Assembly (NCBI GenBank): GCA_023418915.1
Contig: JAEZYU010000103.1
Location: forward strand, 35,539 to 99,538
Source: Bacillota bacterium
GTDB taxonomy: Bacteria; Bacillota; Clostridia; Acetivibrionales; DTU013
Reading direction: 5' to 3'
Length of the DNA: 64,000 nucleotides
Both the position numbers and the translations under genes were made by a program. Shown piece by piece: positions 51,010 through 60,525 of the stretch. The notes under the pieces are model-generated. The model searched no databases and was not told the origin of the DNA. It saw only the letters and a program-made list of their open reading frames with translations. How positions within the stretch are numbered: the stretch's first letter is position 1; each line of letters begins with the position of its first letter.

Positions 51010-51810
51010 ATGTTAAAAACGATTGTAGTAGATGACGAAGAAAATATCAGATATTTGATCAGCAAACTTATCGAACTCGGCAAGCTTGGGATTAGTGTAA
51101 TAGGCGAAGCGTCAGATGGCGAAGAAGGGCTGGAGATGTGTTCGCGTCTTAAGCCTGATATAATTGTGGTGGATATAAGGATGCCCGGCATGGACGGACT
51201 TGAAATGCTGGCACGGATTAAGGCTGTGCTGCCTTTATCCGAGGTTATACTGATCAGTGGGTACAGTGATTTCAAATATGCACAGAAAGCCGTAGAACAT
51301 GGGGCTATAGCATATCTTCTCAAACCGGTGGAGGAAAAAAACCTATATGATGCGCTGACAAAAGCAAAGGCTAGGATTACCGCGCAAATTGAAGAAAAGA
51401 AACGTGTTCGTAGATTACGGCTGGAACTGAAAAAACTGAAAAGTGATTATGTCTGCTTACCTCGCCGGGATGCAGAGGAAGACGATCAAAATGAGAATGT
51501 ATATATTAAAAAGGCTTTAAACTACATTCATGAAAATTATACTTCGGATATTACGCTCGATTGTGTTGCTGATATATTATTCATAAATCCGGCTTATTTT
51601 TCAGACCTGTTTAGAAAAGAAGTTGGTAAAACTTTTGTTGACTATGTGACCAGTCTGAGAATCCAGGAAGCGAAGAATCTTCTTGAAATTCAGGAGTTAA
51701 AGGTAAGTGAAATTGCAGGTATAGTTGGTTACAGAGAAGATAGCTATTTTATCCGGGTCTTCAAAAAATATACAGGCATGACGCCATCAGAATACAGAAG
51801 TAATAGGTAA
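51010..51810 (+). CDS. YesN-type response regulator with AraC-type DNA-binding domain
   Basis: A protein of 266 residues from ATG 51010 (AGAGGTAA upstream). The receiver domain has the acidic pair DDEEN at 8-12, phospho-acceptor Asp55 in VVDIRMPGMDG and K104 near LLKPVEE. A helical linker and a C-terminal AraC HTH (about 165-264: NYTSDITLDCVADILFINPAYFSDLFRKEVG, SEIAGIVGYREDSYFIRVFKKYTGMTPSEYR) follow. It is the partner of the YesM kinase and the likely activator of the transporter and catabolic genes downstream. Confidence 0.95.
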   Translation: MLKTIVVDDEENIRYLISKLIELGKLGISVIGEASDGEEGLEMCSRLKPDIIVVDIRMPGMDGLEMLARIKAVLPLSEVILISGYSDFKYAQKAVEHGAIAYLLKPVEEKNLYDALTKAKARITAQIEEKKRVRRLRLELKKLKSDYVCLPRRDAEEDDQNENVYIKKALNYIHENYTSDITLDCVADILFINPAYFSDLFRKEVGKTFVDYVTSLRIQEAKNLLEIQELKVSEIAGIVGYREDSYFIRVFKKYTGMTPSEYRSNR

Positions 51811-51827
51811 AACTAAAAAAAGTCCAA

Positions 51828-51872
51828 CAAATCTGGAGAATTTATCATATGAATTCAGTCCGGATTTTTTTA
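51828..51872 (+). terminator. Terminator or attenuator between the regulator and the ABC transporter genes
   Basis: AATCTGGA-GAATT pairs with (G)AATTC-TCCGGATT, then a T-run. It sits between the two-component genes and the binding-protein gene, so the latter probably has its own regulated transcript. Confidence 0.65.
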
Positions 51873-51921
51873 TCATTAATATTAGGTAAAGCATTTCAAA
51901 AATATTTGAGGAGGAAATCTT

Positions 51922-53292
51922 ATGTTTAGAAATTGCACTAAGGTAACTTGTATCGTACTGGCTTTGCTGATGAGTATGTCAATTTTGCTTGTTGGCTGCG
52001 GTGAGAATAAGGGCGGAGTATCTTCCAACACCGGTGACAAAAACAGTGCGCCTGTAGTCAGTGGCGAGAAGGTAAAAATCAGATTTGCACACGGTTGGAC
52101 AAGCGGCGATGAAGCGGGAAAAGTTGGAGCGGACGCAATTAATAAGTTTGCTCAAGATAATAAGGATAACTTTGAGCTGTTACAGGAAGTAATAGCCGGA
52201 GACGAAATGAAATCAAAAATCAGGATTGACATAGCAGGCAATAATATTCCTGATGCATGGATGTATTGGGGTTCTGCTTCCGATTCAGGCTCTTTTGTCA
52301 AATCAGGTATTCTTCTTGATATCGATGAATATTTGAAAGTCAGCAAGAATACAAAGAAAGAAGATTTCCCCGAAGGCGGCTGGGATGGTTTCAGAATAGA
52401 CGGAAAGGTCTGGGGCATTCCGTTACAGGGGTATATCGGATACTGGTTCTATAACACTGAAATCTTTGATAAGTACAATCTAAAATATCCGAAGACATAT
52501 GAGGAGCTGCTGGCAGTTTCTAAGGTCCTCAATGAAAATGGTATTATCCCTCTGGCAATGGGCAGTAAGGCCGGAAATCCCGGACATTTCTTCATGAGCG
52601 AATTGTATGCGCAATTCCAGGGCGGCGTGGATGAATTGAGAAATCTTTCAAGCAACTGGACATTTGATACGGAAAACATGCATAAGGTTGCGGATCTGAT
52701 CGCAGATATGAAGAAAAACAAGGTGCTTCCTTCAGATACTGTTGCAAACGGCGACTGGGGTCCAAGCTTTGCATTGTACAATGAAGGCAAGGCTGCAACC
52801 GTGAATTCCTACACCTGGATGCTGGGCTCGCTGAAGCCTGAAACAGCAGCAGTTACAGAGATCGGCCCTGCACCGAAAATGCCCGGAGCATCGGTTGATC
52901 CGGCTACAATCATAAGCAGAGGCGGCAGCTACGGTATGCTGATATACAACAAGTCATTCCAGGATCCCAAGAAACAGGCGGCAATTGTAGCGTTGGCCGA
53001 CATGATCTCCTCAGATGCTTTTGTGGAAGAACAGCTCTACAAAACAGGCCAGATTCCTGTTAAGAACATTGATATTGATGATTCAAAGCTTGAGGTTCCA
53101 ATGCTTGCGGAGGTTCTTGAGTATGCAAAGGATAAAGAAAACGTGACAAACCACTGGTTGAATTTCCCGGATACAAAGCCATGGGCGGATGCTCAGAACT
53201 ACCTGGATGAGTTGTTTGCAGGTTCGATGACTCCGGATGAATACATTAAGACAATACAAGATTCACTGGACAAGGTTAAAGCAGAGCAATAA
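51922..53292 (+). CDS. Sugar ABC transporter substrate-binding lipoprotein
   Basis: A protein of 456 residues with a lipoprotein signal peptide (LLVGCGENKG, Cys acylated). Mature part is a family 1 extracellular solute-binding protein: KIRFAHGWTSGDEAG start, PDAWMYWGSASDSG, WGIPLQGYIGYWFYNTEIFDKY and LNENGIIPLAMGSK. It binds oligosaccharides in related systems. GAGGAGG precedes ATG 51922. It is followed by two permeases; no ATPase gene is present in the cluster. Confidence 0.95.
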   Translation: MFRNCTKVTCIVLALLMSMSILLVGCGENKGGVSSNTGDKNSAPVVSGEKVKIRFAHGWTSGDEAGKVGADAINKFAQDNKDNFELLQEVIAGDEMKSKIRIDIAGNNIPDAWMYWGSASDSGSFVKSGILLDIDEYLKVSKNTKKEDFPEGGWDGFRIDGKVWGIPLQGYIGYWFYNTEIFDKYNLKYPKTYEELLAVSKVLNENGIIPLAMGSKAGNPGHFFMSELYAQFQGGVDELRNLSSNWTFDTENMHKVADLIADMKKNKVLPSDTVANGDWGPSFALYNEGKAATVNSYTWMLGSLKPETAAVTEIGPAPKMPGASVDPATIISRGGSYGMLIYNKSFQDPKKQAAIVALADMISSDAFVEEQLYKTGQIPVKNIDIDDSKLEVPMLAEVLEYAKDKENVTNHWLNFPDTKPWADAQNYLDELFAGSMTPDEYIKTIQDSLDKVKAEQ

Positions 53293-53381
53293 TAGAAAAT
53301 GATGCGGCAGCGGAAGGGAGAAATCCCTTTCGTTGTTAATAAAAGAGACAGAACTAAAAATGAACTGCCGAGGGTGAAGGA

Positions 53382-54293
53382 ATGCAAAAACTATTAGCTA
53401 CACATTTTAATAGAAAAAAAGCCGGTAATAACAAATTATTTTCATTTTTCTTTGTCATGCCGACCTTCTTGCTTTATACTGCTTTTATCATTGTTCCAAT
53501 TCTTATCTCAATTTATTATGGAATGACAAAATGGGATGGGGTGGGTGTAAAGAAGTTTATTGGTTTTGATAACTTTATTAGCATGATAAAAGATCCAAGT
53601 TACTGGGTTACTTTTACAAATAGTCTGCAACTCATCCTGTTTACACTAGCAATCCAGATTACGTTGGGATTATTGTTAGCATATTTGGTTTATGGACTGA
53701 GAAAGAGCTTTAAATTTTTCAGATCAGTGTACTTTTTACCTGTAGTTATTGCACCTACGGCAATAGGTATTATGTTCCTGCTATTTCTCAATGGTGAACT
53801 CGGTCCATTTAACAATCTGTTATCTATACTTGGGTTATCAGATCTTGAGCATAACTGGCTTTCAGACAGGCAGACTGTATTGTATGCCGTCATGTTCCCC
53901 ATGATCTGGCAATATGTCGGAAACGAATTTATTATCTATTTGGCAGGAATGCAGTCGATACCCGAACAATTATTTGAAAGCGCAAAAATTGATGGGGCTT
54001 CATCTATACATGTTTTTTTCAAATTGGTGATTCCGATTTTACGAGACATTATTCAGGTGACCGTTATCTTATGTGTAACGGGCAGTTTAAAGGCGTTTGA
54101 CCACCCATATGTCATGACGGGAGGAGGACCCGGCGTCCGTTCGTCCTACCTGGCAGTATATATGTTTAGAACAGCCTTTACAGAGAATCAGCTTGGTTAT
54201 GGTACAGCTATTGCAATTACGATTTTAGTTTTTGCCTTTTTGTTTACGTATTTATTTAATAAATTCTTTACAAAAGAGCCAATTCAGTATTAA
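53382..54293 (+). CDS. Sugar ABC transporter permease 1 (MalF/UgpA type)
   Basis: A protein of 303 residues with six membrane segments. It has the N-terminal FFVMPTFLLYTAFIIVPILISIYYGMTKWDG and the EAA-type loop (EQLFESAKIDGASSIHVFFKLVIPIL) that contacts the ATPase. The AAGGA site is five bases before ATG 53382. Works with the next gene. Confidence 0.95.
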   Translation: MQKLLATHFNRKKAGNNKLFSFFFVMPTFLLYTAFIIVPILISIYYGMTKWDGVGVKKFIGFDNFISMIKDPSYWVTFTNSLQLILFTLAIQITLGLLLAYLVYGLRKSFKFFRSVYFLPVVIAPTAIGIMFLLFLNGELGPFNNLLSILGLSDLEHNWLSDRQTVLYAVMFPMIWQYVGNEFIIYLAGMQSIPEQLFESAKIDGASSIHVFFKLVIPILRDIIQVTVILCVTGSLKAFDHPYVMTGGGPGVRSSYLAVYMFRTAFTENQLGYGTAIAITILVFAFLFTYLFNKFFTKEPIQY

Positions 54294-54307
54294 GGGAGAG
54301 TCTGATC

Positions 54308-55153
54308 ATGAGAGGACTGAAAAAAACCGTCCAATTTAAGTATAGAATTTCATCCATACTAAAGTTTACATTTTTATCCATATATGCAGCGGCGACAATC
54401 TCCCCTTTAATTTGGGTGTTGATAAGTTCTTTAAAAACTGACAATGAAATTTATGCCAATCCATTTGGTCTGCCGGCCAAATTGATTTTTAAAAACTATA
54501 AGGAGGCATGGGTTGGAGCACAGGTAGGACAAAGCTTTTTCAACAGCTTGCTTTATTCTGTCTTATCCGTTGTGTGTGTAGTACTGCTGGCCTCCATGAC
54601 ATCATACGTTCTAGCAAGAGTCAGACCTAATAAATGGATGTATTTGTTTTTTACACTTGGCATCATGGTTCCGGTTCATTCCGTGATCATACCGCTGCTG
54701 GTTTTTCTCAGAAGCCTTGGCATGGTGAACACGAGGCCCGGAATTATATTGGCGTACATTGTCTCAAATCTATCCTTCAGCATCTTTGTGCTTGTTGCCT
54801 TTATGAGATCTTTGCCTAAGGATGTGGAAGAAGCGGCGAGGATTGATGGATGTAAAAGAGTAAGAATGTTTTTCAGCATTATTATACCGATATCAAAGCC
54901 GGGACTGGCAACGATAGGCACCTTTGCCTTTCTAAATTCCTGGAACGATCTGCTTTTATCAATGGTTCTTACCTCGAGCCCGCATTTGAGAACGCTGAAT
55001 TTAAGCTGCTTTAATCTCAGGGGTCAGTATGTCCAGCGGTATGCGCTGATATGCGCCGGTCTGATTGTTTTGATTGTACCGGTTTCCATCATGTATATGT
55101 TATTCCAGGAACAAGTTATTAAGGGCATGACAGCAGGCGCAGTAAAAGGCTAG
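54308..55153 (+). CDS. Sugar ABC transporter permease 2 (MalG/UgpE type)
   Basis: A protein of 281 residues with six membrane segments. EAA loop is DVEEAARIDGCKRVRMFFSIIIPISKPGLATIGTFAFLNSWND. GGGAG precedes ATG 54308; 14 bases after permease 1. The system would rely on a housekeeping MsmX-like ATPase encoded elsewhere, as is common in Firmicutes. Confidence 0.95.
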   Translation: MRGLKKTVQFKYRISSILKFTFLSIYAAATISPLIWVLISSLKTDNEIYANPFGLPAKLIFKNYKEAWVGAQVGQSFFNSLLYSVLSVVCVVLLASMTSYVLARVRPNKWMYLFFTLGIMVPVHSVIIPLLVFLRSLGMVNTRPGIILAYIVSNLSFSIFVLVAFMRSLPKDVEEAARIDGCKRVRMFFSIIIPISKPGLATIGTFAFLNSWNDLLLSMVLTSSPHLRTLNLSCFNLRGQYVQRYALICAGLIVLIVPVSIMYMLFQEQVIKGMTAGAVKG

Positions 55154-55183
55154 GATCGCGACTAAATAAGGAGGTAGGTAACT

Positions 55184-56167
55184 ATGGGGAACGGATCATT
55201 CAGGGATGCATTGGGGGAAGAGCTTGTATCACTGGGACAGCGGAACAAATCTCTGGTTGTCATAACGCCGGATCTGGCGAAGGCAGTGAGGATCAATGAA
55301 TATAAGAAAACTTATCCGGAACGTTTCATATCTGTCGGAATTAGTGAAGCGGACTGCGTTACGGTCGCTGCGGGTCTTGCGGCTACGGGATTGATACCTG
55401 TTGTTGCCGCATTTGCAATGTTTGCCGCTGTTAAGCCCTTTGAACAAATCCGTAATGCGATTGCCTATCCTAATCTCAATGTGAAGATATTTGCTACTCA
55501 CGGAGGAATATGCGTGGGAAGAGACGGGGCGACGCATCAGGCACTCGAAGATATTGCTATTATGAGGACGCTGCCTAATTTCACGGTAATAACGGCAGCT
55601 GATGCCACGGAAACAAAGGCTGCGATGAAGGCTGCGGTACAGCATGAAGGACCTGTCTATCTAAGGCTTGGAAGGGATCAGGCGCATACAGTGTATTCAC
55701 AGGAGAAGGATTTTGTGATAGGAAAAGCAGATGTGCTGAAAACGGGGAATGACGTGACGATTATCGCCTGTGGACTGTTAGTGAACGAATTGCTTAAAGC
55801 GGCTGAATTACTAAGCAGACAGGGAATCAGTGCACGTGTGGTCAATATGCACAGCATTAAACCTCTCGACAGGGAGGCTGTTATACAGGCTGCAGAAGAG
55901 ACAGGGGCTATTGTTGCGGCGGAAGACCATAGCATCATAGGCGGACTGGGAAGTGCAATAGCAGAGACGATTGTGTGTACTATCCCGGTACCGATGGAGC
56001 AGGTTGGAGTGGAGGATAGCTTTGGTGAATCCGGATCTCAGGATGAGTTGTATGAAAAATACGGCCTGACCGGTGAGAAAATTGTTTTAGCAGCTAAAAG
56101 AGCTATACTGCGAAAGAAGAAGGCTTTTGAGAATAAGCAAAGCGGAGGTGGATTTTATGTCTTGTGA
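55184..56167 (+). CDS. Transketolase-like C-terminal subunit
   Basis: A protein of 327 residues corresponding to the pyrimidine-binding and C-terminal domains of transketolase. It carries FRDALGEELVSL, the GISEADCVTVAAGLAATG segment with the conserved Glu that activates thiamine diphosphate, FATHGGICVGRDGATHQALEDIAIMRTLPNFTVI and PVYLRLGRDQ. AAGGAGG precedes ATG 55184. It overlaps the N-terminal subunit gene by 11 bases, in reversed order compared with most split transketolases. Characterised split relatives include apulose-4-phosphate transketolase. Confidence 0.93.
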   Translation: MGNGSFRDALGEELVSLGQRNKSLVVITPDLAKAVRINEYKKTYPERFISVGISEADCVTVAAGLAATGLIPVVAAFAMFAAVKPFEQIRNAIAYPNLNVKIFATHGGICVGRDGATHQALEDIAIMRTLPNFTVITAADATETKAAMKAAVQHEGPVYLRLGRDQAHTVYSQEKDFVIGKADVLKTGNDVTIIACGLLVNELLKAAELLSRQGISARVVNMHSIKPLDREAVIQAAEETGAIVAAEDHSIIGGLGSAIAETIVCTIPVPMEQVGVEDSFGESGSQDELYEKYGLTGEKIVLAAKRAILRKKKAFENKQSGGGFYVL

Positions 56168-56987
56168 TCATGAAACAGTCATGGAACTGCAAAACGGAGC
56201 AAAGCAAATCAGACGTGACATAGTCAATATGATTTATACAATTCAGTCAGGTCATCCCGGTGGTTCATTGTCCATTGTTGAGATACTTCTTGCTTTGTAT
56301 AAAAAGAAAATGCGGGTTGATCCGAAAAATCCGCTTTGGGCGGATCGGGACCGCTTTGTTTTATCCAAAGGGCACTGTGCCCCTGCGCTGTATGCCGTAC
56401 TGGCCGAAATGGGATATTATCCGAAGGACCTGCTGTGGAATTCGTTCAGGCGGATTGACAGCAAGCTGCAGGGCCATCCTGATATGCATAAGACACCCGG
56501 TATCGATATGACTACAGGCTCGCTGGGCATTGGACTTTCAGCCGGATGCGGCATGGCTCTTGGCGGAAGGATTCAGGGGAAGGATTTTAAAGTATATGTG
56601 ATGATTGGCGATGGAGAGCTCAATGAGGGACAAATATGGGAAGCGGCAAAAACAGCCGCGCACTATAAGCTGGACAATATGACGGCCATGGTTGATTTAA
56701 ACGGATTTCAGAATGACGGAGATACCGGGACAGAAATGTCTATGGAACCGGTGGCTGACAAATGGCGTTCCTTCGGCTGGAATGTACTTGAAGCGGACGG
56801 GCACGACATAGAACAGGTTTTGAGGGCGTTTGACAGTGTGCCGGAAGGTAATGGCAAACCGACAGTGATTCTTTTTCACACGGTCAAGTGTAAAGGAGTT
56901 TCATTTATGGAGCAAGACAAAATCAAGTATCATGGCGCCTCTCCCAATGATGAGCAACTGAGGCAGGCAATGTCCGAGCTGCAATGA
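56157..56987 (+). CDS. Transketolase-like N-terminal (ThDP pyrophosphate-binding) subunit
   Basis: A protein of 276 residues from ATG 56157 (GGAGGTGG upstream). Motifs: QSGHPGGSLS, RDRFVLSKGHCAPALYA, TGSLGIGLSAGCGMALG and the ThDP/metal motif GDGELNEGQIWEA...DLNGFQNDG. With the preceding gene it forms the complete enzyme that moves a two-carbon ketol unit. The island encodes two kinases and isomerases, so the substrate is probably a phosphorylated ketopentose or branched ketose made here. Confidence 0.93.
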   Translation: MSCDHETVMELQNGAKQIRRDIVNMIYTIQSGHPGGSLSIVEILLALYKKKMRVDPKNPLWADRDRFVLSKGHCAPALYAVLAEMGYYPKDLLWNSFRRIDSKLQGHPDMHKTPGIDMTTGSLGIGLSAGCGMALGGRIQGKDFKVYVMIGDGELNEGQIWEAAKTAAHYKLDNMTAMVDLNGFQNDGDTGTEMSMEPVADKWRSFGWNVLEADGHDIEQVLRAFDSVPEGNGKPTVILFHTVKCKGVSFMEQDKIKYHGASPNDEQLRQAMSELQ

Positions 56988-57015
56988 CAATGGTGTGATA
57001 AGGATGGTGACAAAC

Positions 57016-58563
57016 ATGCGGCAATACCTGATCGGGATAGATATTGGTACGTCGGGGTGTAAATCCATTCTCACAGATGAGAGGGGACATATTGAAGCGG
57101 AAGCTTTTTACGGATACGACCTTTCCATACCGCAAACCGGATGGTGTGAGCAGGATCCCGAAGATTGGTGGATGGCGGTAAAAGTTACTTTAAAAAAAAT
57201 ACTGGAGGGCTTCAAACAGGTACGTGATATTGTTGGGATTGGTTTAAGCGGCCAGATGCACGGTCTTGTTCTGCTGGATAAAAATTCGGCCGTTTTGAGA
57301 CCTTGTATTATCTGGGCGGATCAGAGAACGGAAAAACAGTGCCGGGAGATATATGACCGTGTCGGAGGACCGGATGAGCTGCTTAAGCTGACAAACAACA
57401 AAATGCTGACAGGGTATACCGGGGGCAAGCTTCTATGGGTGAGAGAAAATGAACCGGCTATTTACGAGAAAATCAAAATGGTTTTGAACCCAAAGGACTA
57501 TATCAGATTTATGATGACCGGTGAATATGCCACCGAAGTTTCTGACGCATCCGGTACAGGCTTTCTTAATGTAAAAAAAAGAGAGTGGTCGTATGAGCTG
57601 CTCAATAAGCTCAACATCCCGATAGAGCTGCTGCCTGCATGCTATGAGTCAACGGAAGTCAGCGGGAATCTAAGTAAAAGCATATCCGATGAATTCGGCC
57701 TTCCCGCCGGATTGCCGGTCGTCGGAGGCGGCGGGGACGCTATTATCCAGTCTGTTGGATCAGGTCTTGTAAGAAGCGGTATCTTAAGTGCGACTATAGG
57801 AACAGGCGGACAGATTTGTGCCTTGCTTGACCGGTATTATGACAATGCGGACGGAAAGCTTCAGCTGTTTTGCAATGTCATACCGGGCAAATGGCATGCG
57901 ATGGGTGTTATGCTCACTGCAGGCGGAGCGATGAAATGGCTGAAGGACCTTCTGCTTGACAAGGGTTTTCTCTTTGGCGGTGATGCTTCTGAGACGCTTC
58001 CTAAGGGTAATATCTACGAATTGCTCGATGAGGAAGCTTCCAGTGTAGAGCCCGGATCGAAAGGGCTGATATTCCTGCCGTATCTTAACGGTGAGCGCTG
58101 CCCCTATAATGATCCGGAAGCCAGAGGCTCTTTTGTCGGACTGAATCTTCAGCACAGAAGGCCTCATCTGGTAAGAAGCGTATTGGAAGGCGTTGTGTTT
58201 GGTCTCAGGGACATTTCGCAAATTATTAAAGGATTTGGATATACACCCGAGCAGGTTTTTTTGTCGGGCGGCGGTGCTAACAGTAATTTATGGCGTCAGA
58301 TTACGGCAGATATCCTGAACACGGAGGTATTAACAATGAAGGCTGCGGCTTATGGAGGGGCCTTTGGCGCTGCGCTCATCGCCGGAACCGGAGTGGGTGT
58401 TTGGTCAACGGTTGAAGAGGCTGCAAAGGTTCTTGAGGTAGGGACGAGAAACAGTCCCATACAGAAAAATGCAGAAAAATATAATCAGTTGTTTCCTATA
58501 TACCATGATTTATACGGGGCTCTCAGCAAAGAGTTCAGGAAACTGGCAAGATTGAGATTTTAA
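57016..58563 (+). CDS. xylB: FGGY-family kinase, xylulokinase-like (second of two)
   Basis: A protein of 515 residues from ATG 57016 (AAGGATGGTG upstream). It has LIGIDIGTSGCKSIL, VGIGLSGQMHGLVLLD, the xylulokinase-typical IIWADQRTEKQC, the GGGGDA.IQSVGSG loop and FLSGGGANSNLWRQITADILN. Xylulokinase itself is likely, but the operon position between a split transketolase and a fucose-isomerase-like enzyme also fits a kinase for another ketose such as apulose. Confidence 0.9.
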   Translation: MRQYLIGIDIGTSGCKSILTDERGHIEAEAFYGYDLSIPQTGWCEQDPEDWWMAVKVTLKKILEGFKQVRDIVGIGLSGQMHGLVLLDKNSAVLRPCIIWADQRTEKQCREIYDRVGGPDELLKLTNNKMLTGYTGGKLLWVRENEPAIYEKIKMVLNPKDYIRFMMTGEYATEVSDASGTGFLNVKKREWSYELLNKLNIPIELLPACYESTEVSGNLSKSISDEFGLPAGLPVVGGGGDAIIQSVGSGLVRSGILSATIGTGGQICALLDRYYDNADGKLQLFCNVIPGKWHAMGVMLTAGGAMKWLKDLLLDKGFLFGGDASETLPKGNIYELLDEEASSVEPGSKGLIFLPYLNGERCPYNDPEARGSFVGLNLQHRRPHLVRSVLEGVVFGLRDISQIIKGFGYTPEQVFLSGGGANSNLWRQITADILNTEVLTMKAAAYGGAFGAALIAGTGVGVWSTVEEAAKVLEVGTRNSPIQKNAEKYNQLFPIYHDLYGALSKEFRKLARLRF

Positions 58564-58585
58564 TTAAATTTTGGAGGTTCTTAAG

Positions 58586-59995
58586 ATGAGAAGGATGACT
58601 TTTGGAGTAATCGTATCCAGCAGAGGATTTTTCCCCGTATCACTTGCAGAACAGGGCCGCAGGGAGATCATTGCAAAGCTTGAAGACCTTGGACATGATT
58701 GTGCTATCGTATCTGATCAGGATACGCCTCACGGTGTGGTGGAAACCTATGAGGACTCAAAAAAATGCGCACGGTTATTTGATGATAACAGGGATAAAAT
58801 TGACGGGATTATTGTTGTACTGCCTAATTTTGGAGATGAGGCTGCCGTTACTGATGCAATCACTCTGACAAGATTGAATGTTCCCGTGCTGGTTCAGGCC
58901 TACGACGATGACCTTGAGAAGATGGATCTGGATCACCGGAGGGATTCTTTCTGCGGGAAGCTTTCAGTGTGCAATAACTTGTATCAAAGTAAGATAAAAT
59001 TCACAAACACCTTCCATCACACCTGTGATGTAAACAGTGATGAATTTACAAAGGATCTTGATTTTTTTGCAAGGGTGTGCAATGTTGTGAAAGGGATAAA
59101 AACCGCACGAATCGGCGCGATCGGAACAAGACCCGCCGCATTCAGGACCGTGCGTTTTTCGGAAAAACTGCTTCAGGATGTCGGGATAACAGTAATGCCC
59201 ATTGATTTGTCAGATATAATCTCTATGGCCTCAAAAATGGAATTGACATCACAGGTAAAGGAACGCGCAGATGAAATTAAAGCATACGGCAGGATCATCA
59301 GCGGCATTTCGGAAGAAAAGATCATCAAGCATGCGAAATTTTACCTGACCGTTGAGAAATGGCTTAAGGAGAACGAATGTGATGCCAGTGCAATCCAATG
59401 CTGGACATCGATACAGGAGAACTATGGAATAGCTTCCTGCCTGGCCATGAGCATGATGGGAGAGAAGGGCATGCCGAGTGCTTGTGAGACGGATATAATG
59501 GGGGCTTTGTCCATGTATGCTCTTCAACTGGCATCGGATGAACCGTCGGGATATCTCGACTGGAACAACGGACTTGCTCATGACAGGAACAAGTGTGTAA
59601 ATATTCATTGCTCAAATTATCCAAAGAGTTTTATGGGCAGGGAAATGGAAATTGGCAACCTGGATATTATGTCCCGATCCATCGGAGAGGATATATGCTT
59701 TGGCGCATGCAAAGGAGTGATTGCACCCGGTTATATGACCTTTGCAAAGATTTCTACGGACGATGTGAAAGGAAAAATCAAAGCATATGTGGGAGAAGGA
59801 GAGTTTACGGATGATCCGGTCAATACACCCGGAGGCCCCGGGGTATGCAAGGTCTCAAATTTACAGAGACTGATGAATTATTTGTGTGAGAATGGCTTTG
59901 AGCACCATGTTGCTATGAACAGATCCAGGACGGCAAGAGTACTTGAAGAAGCATTTTGCAAGTATTTAGGATGGGAAGTATATATGCATAAATAA
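58586..59995 (+). CDS. L-fucose/L-arabinose isomerase-like protein
   Basis: A protein of 469 residues from ATG 58586 (GGAGG upstream). It is of the FucI/AraA-like fold: an N-terminal Rossmann-like region (GVIVSSRGFFPVSLAEQGRREII), IVVLPNFGDEAAV, RIGAIGTRPAAFRTVRFSE, and the C-terminal domain with CETDIMGALSMYALQLAS and VNIHCSNYP, whose Glu, Asp and His are positioned like the metal ligands of the family. It should interconvert an aldose and ketose. Many members are uncharacterised, so the exact sugar is open. Confidence 0.87.
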   Translation: MRRMTFGVIVSSRGFFPVSLAEQGRREIIAKLEDLGHDCAIVSDQDTPHGVVETYEDSKKCARLFDDNRDKIDGIIVVLPNFGDEAAVTDAITLTRLNVPVLVQAYDDDLEKMDLDHRRDSFCGKLSVCNNLYQSKIKFTNTFHHTCDVNSDEFTKDLDFFARVCNVVKGIKTARIGAIGTRPAAFRTVRFSEKLLQDVGITVMPIDLSDIISMASKMELTSQVKERADEIKAYGRIISGISEEKIIKHAKFYLTVEKWLKENECDASAIQCWTSIQENYGIASCLAMSMMGEKGMPSACETDIMGALSMYALQLASDEPSGYLDWNNGLAHDRNKCVNIHCSNYPKSFMGREMEIGNLDIMSRSIGEDICFGACKGVIAPGYMTFAKISTDDVKGKIKAYVGEGEFTDDPVNTPGGPGVCKVSNLQRLMNYLCENGFEHHVAMNRSRTARVLEEAFCKYLGWEVYMHK

Positions 59996-60030
59996 CATGT
60001 AATATAAATGCAGATAAGACGGGGTGAAGA

Positions 60031-60501
60031 ATGTTGAAAAAAATCATAATAGGATGTGATAATGCGGGGGTGGCTATGAAGCGCAAAATCCTCAGCCTAT
60101 TAAAGGAAGAGGGAATTGAGTATGAGGACGTAGGGGTTCATACCGAAACGGATCAAAGTATGTATCCTTCAGTCGCAGAAGAGGTGTCTATGAGAATCAT
60201 CAATAGCGGGTATACGGCAGAGGGTATTCTCGTTTGCGGGACCGGTATCGGAATGGCGATTGCGGCGAATAAGTTTCCCGGTATATACGCGGCTGTCTGC
60301 CATGATATTTACTCTGCGGAGAGGTCGCGGCTAAGTAATAATACAAATATCATTACTATGGGTGCACGGGTGATCGGGCCGGAGCTTGCAAAAAAGCTTG
60401 TAAAAGAGTGGCTTCATCTGGAGTTTATTCCGGGGTCGTCCAGTCCCAAGGTTAACAGGATCAAGGAACTGGAAAAATGTAATTTTAAAGAGATTCAATA
60501 A
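60031..60501 (+). CDS. rpiB: RpiB/LacAB-family sugar-phosphate isomerase
   Basis: A protein of 156 residues: IIIGCDNAGVAMK start, EDVGV, YPSVAEEV, ILVCGTGIGMAIAANKFPGIYAAVCHDIYSAERSRLSNNTNIITMGARVIG. The Cys of CGTGIGM is the active-site base of RpiB enzymes and is present. Compared with housekeeping RpiB, D-H-A-G is replaced by D-N-A-G (CDNAGVA), which could mean a different substrate. Ribose-5-P or allose/galactose-6-P isomerisation are known for the family. Confidence 0.9.
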   Translation: MLKKIIIGCDNAGVAMKRKILSLLKEEGIEYEDVGVHTETDQSMYPSVAEEVSMRIINSGYTAEGILVCGTGIGMAIAANKFPGIYAAVCHDIYSAERSRLSNNTNIITMGARVIGPELAKKLVKEWLHLEFIPGSSSPKVNRIKELEKCNFKEIQ

Positions 60502-60525
60502 ATTTTGGCATATAGGGAGTGTATC

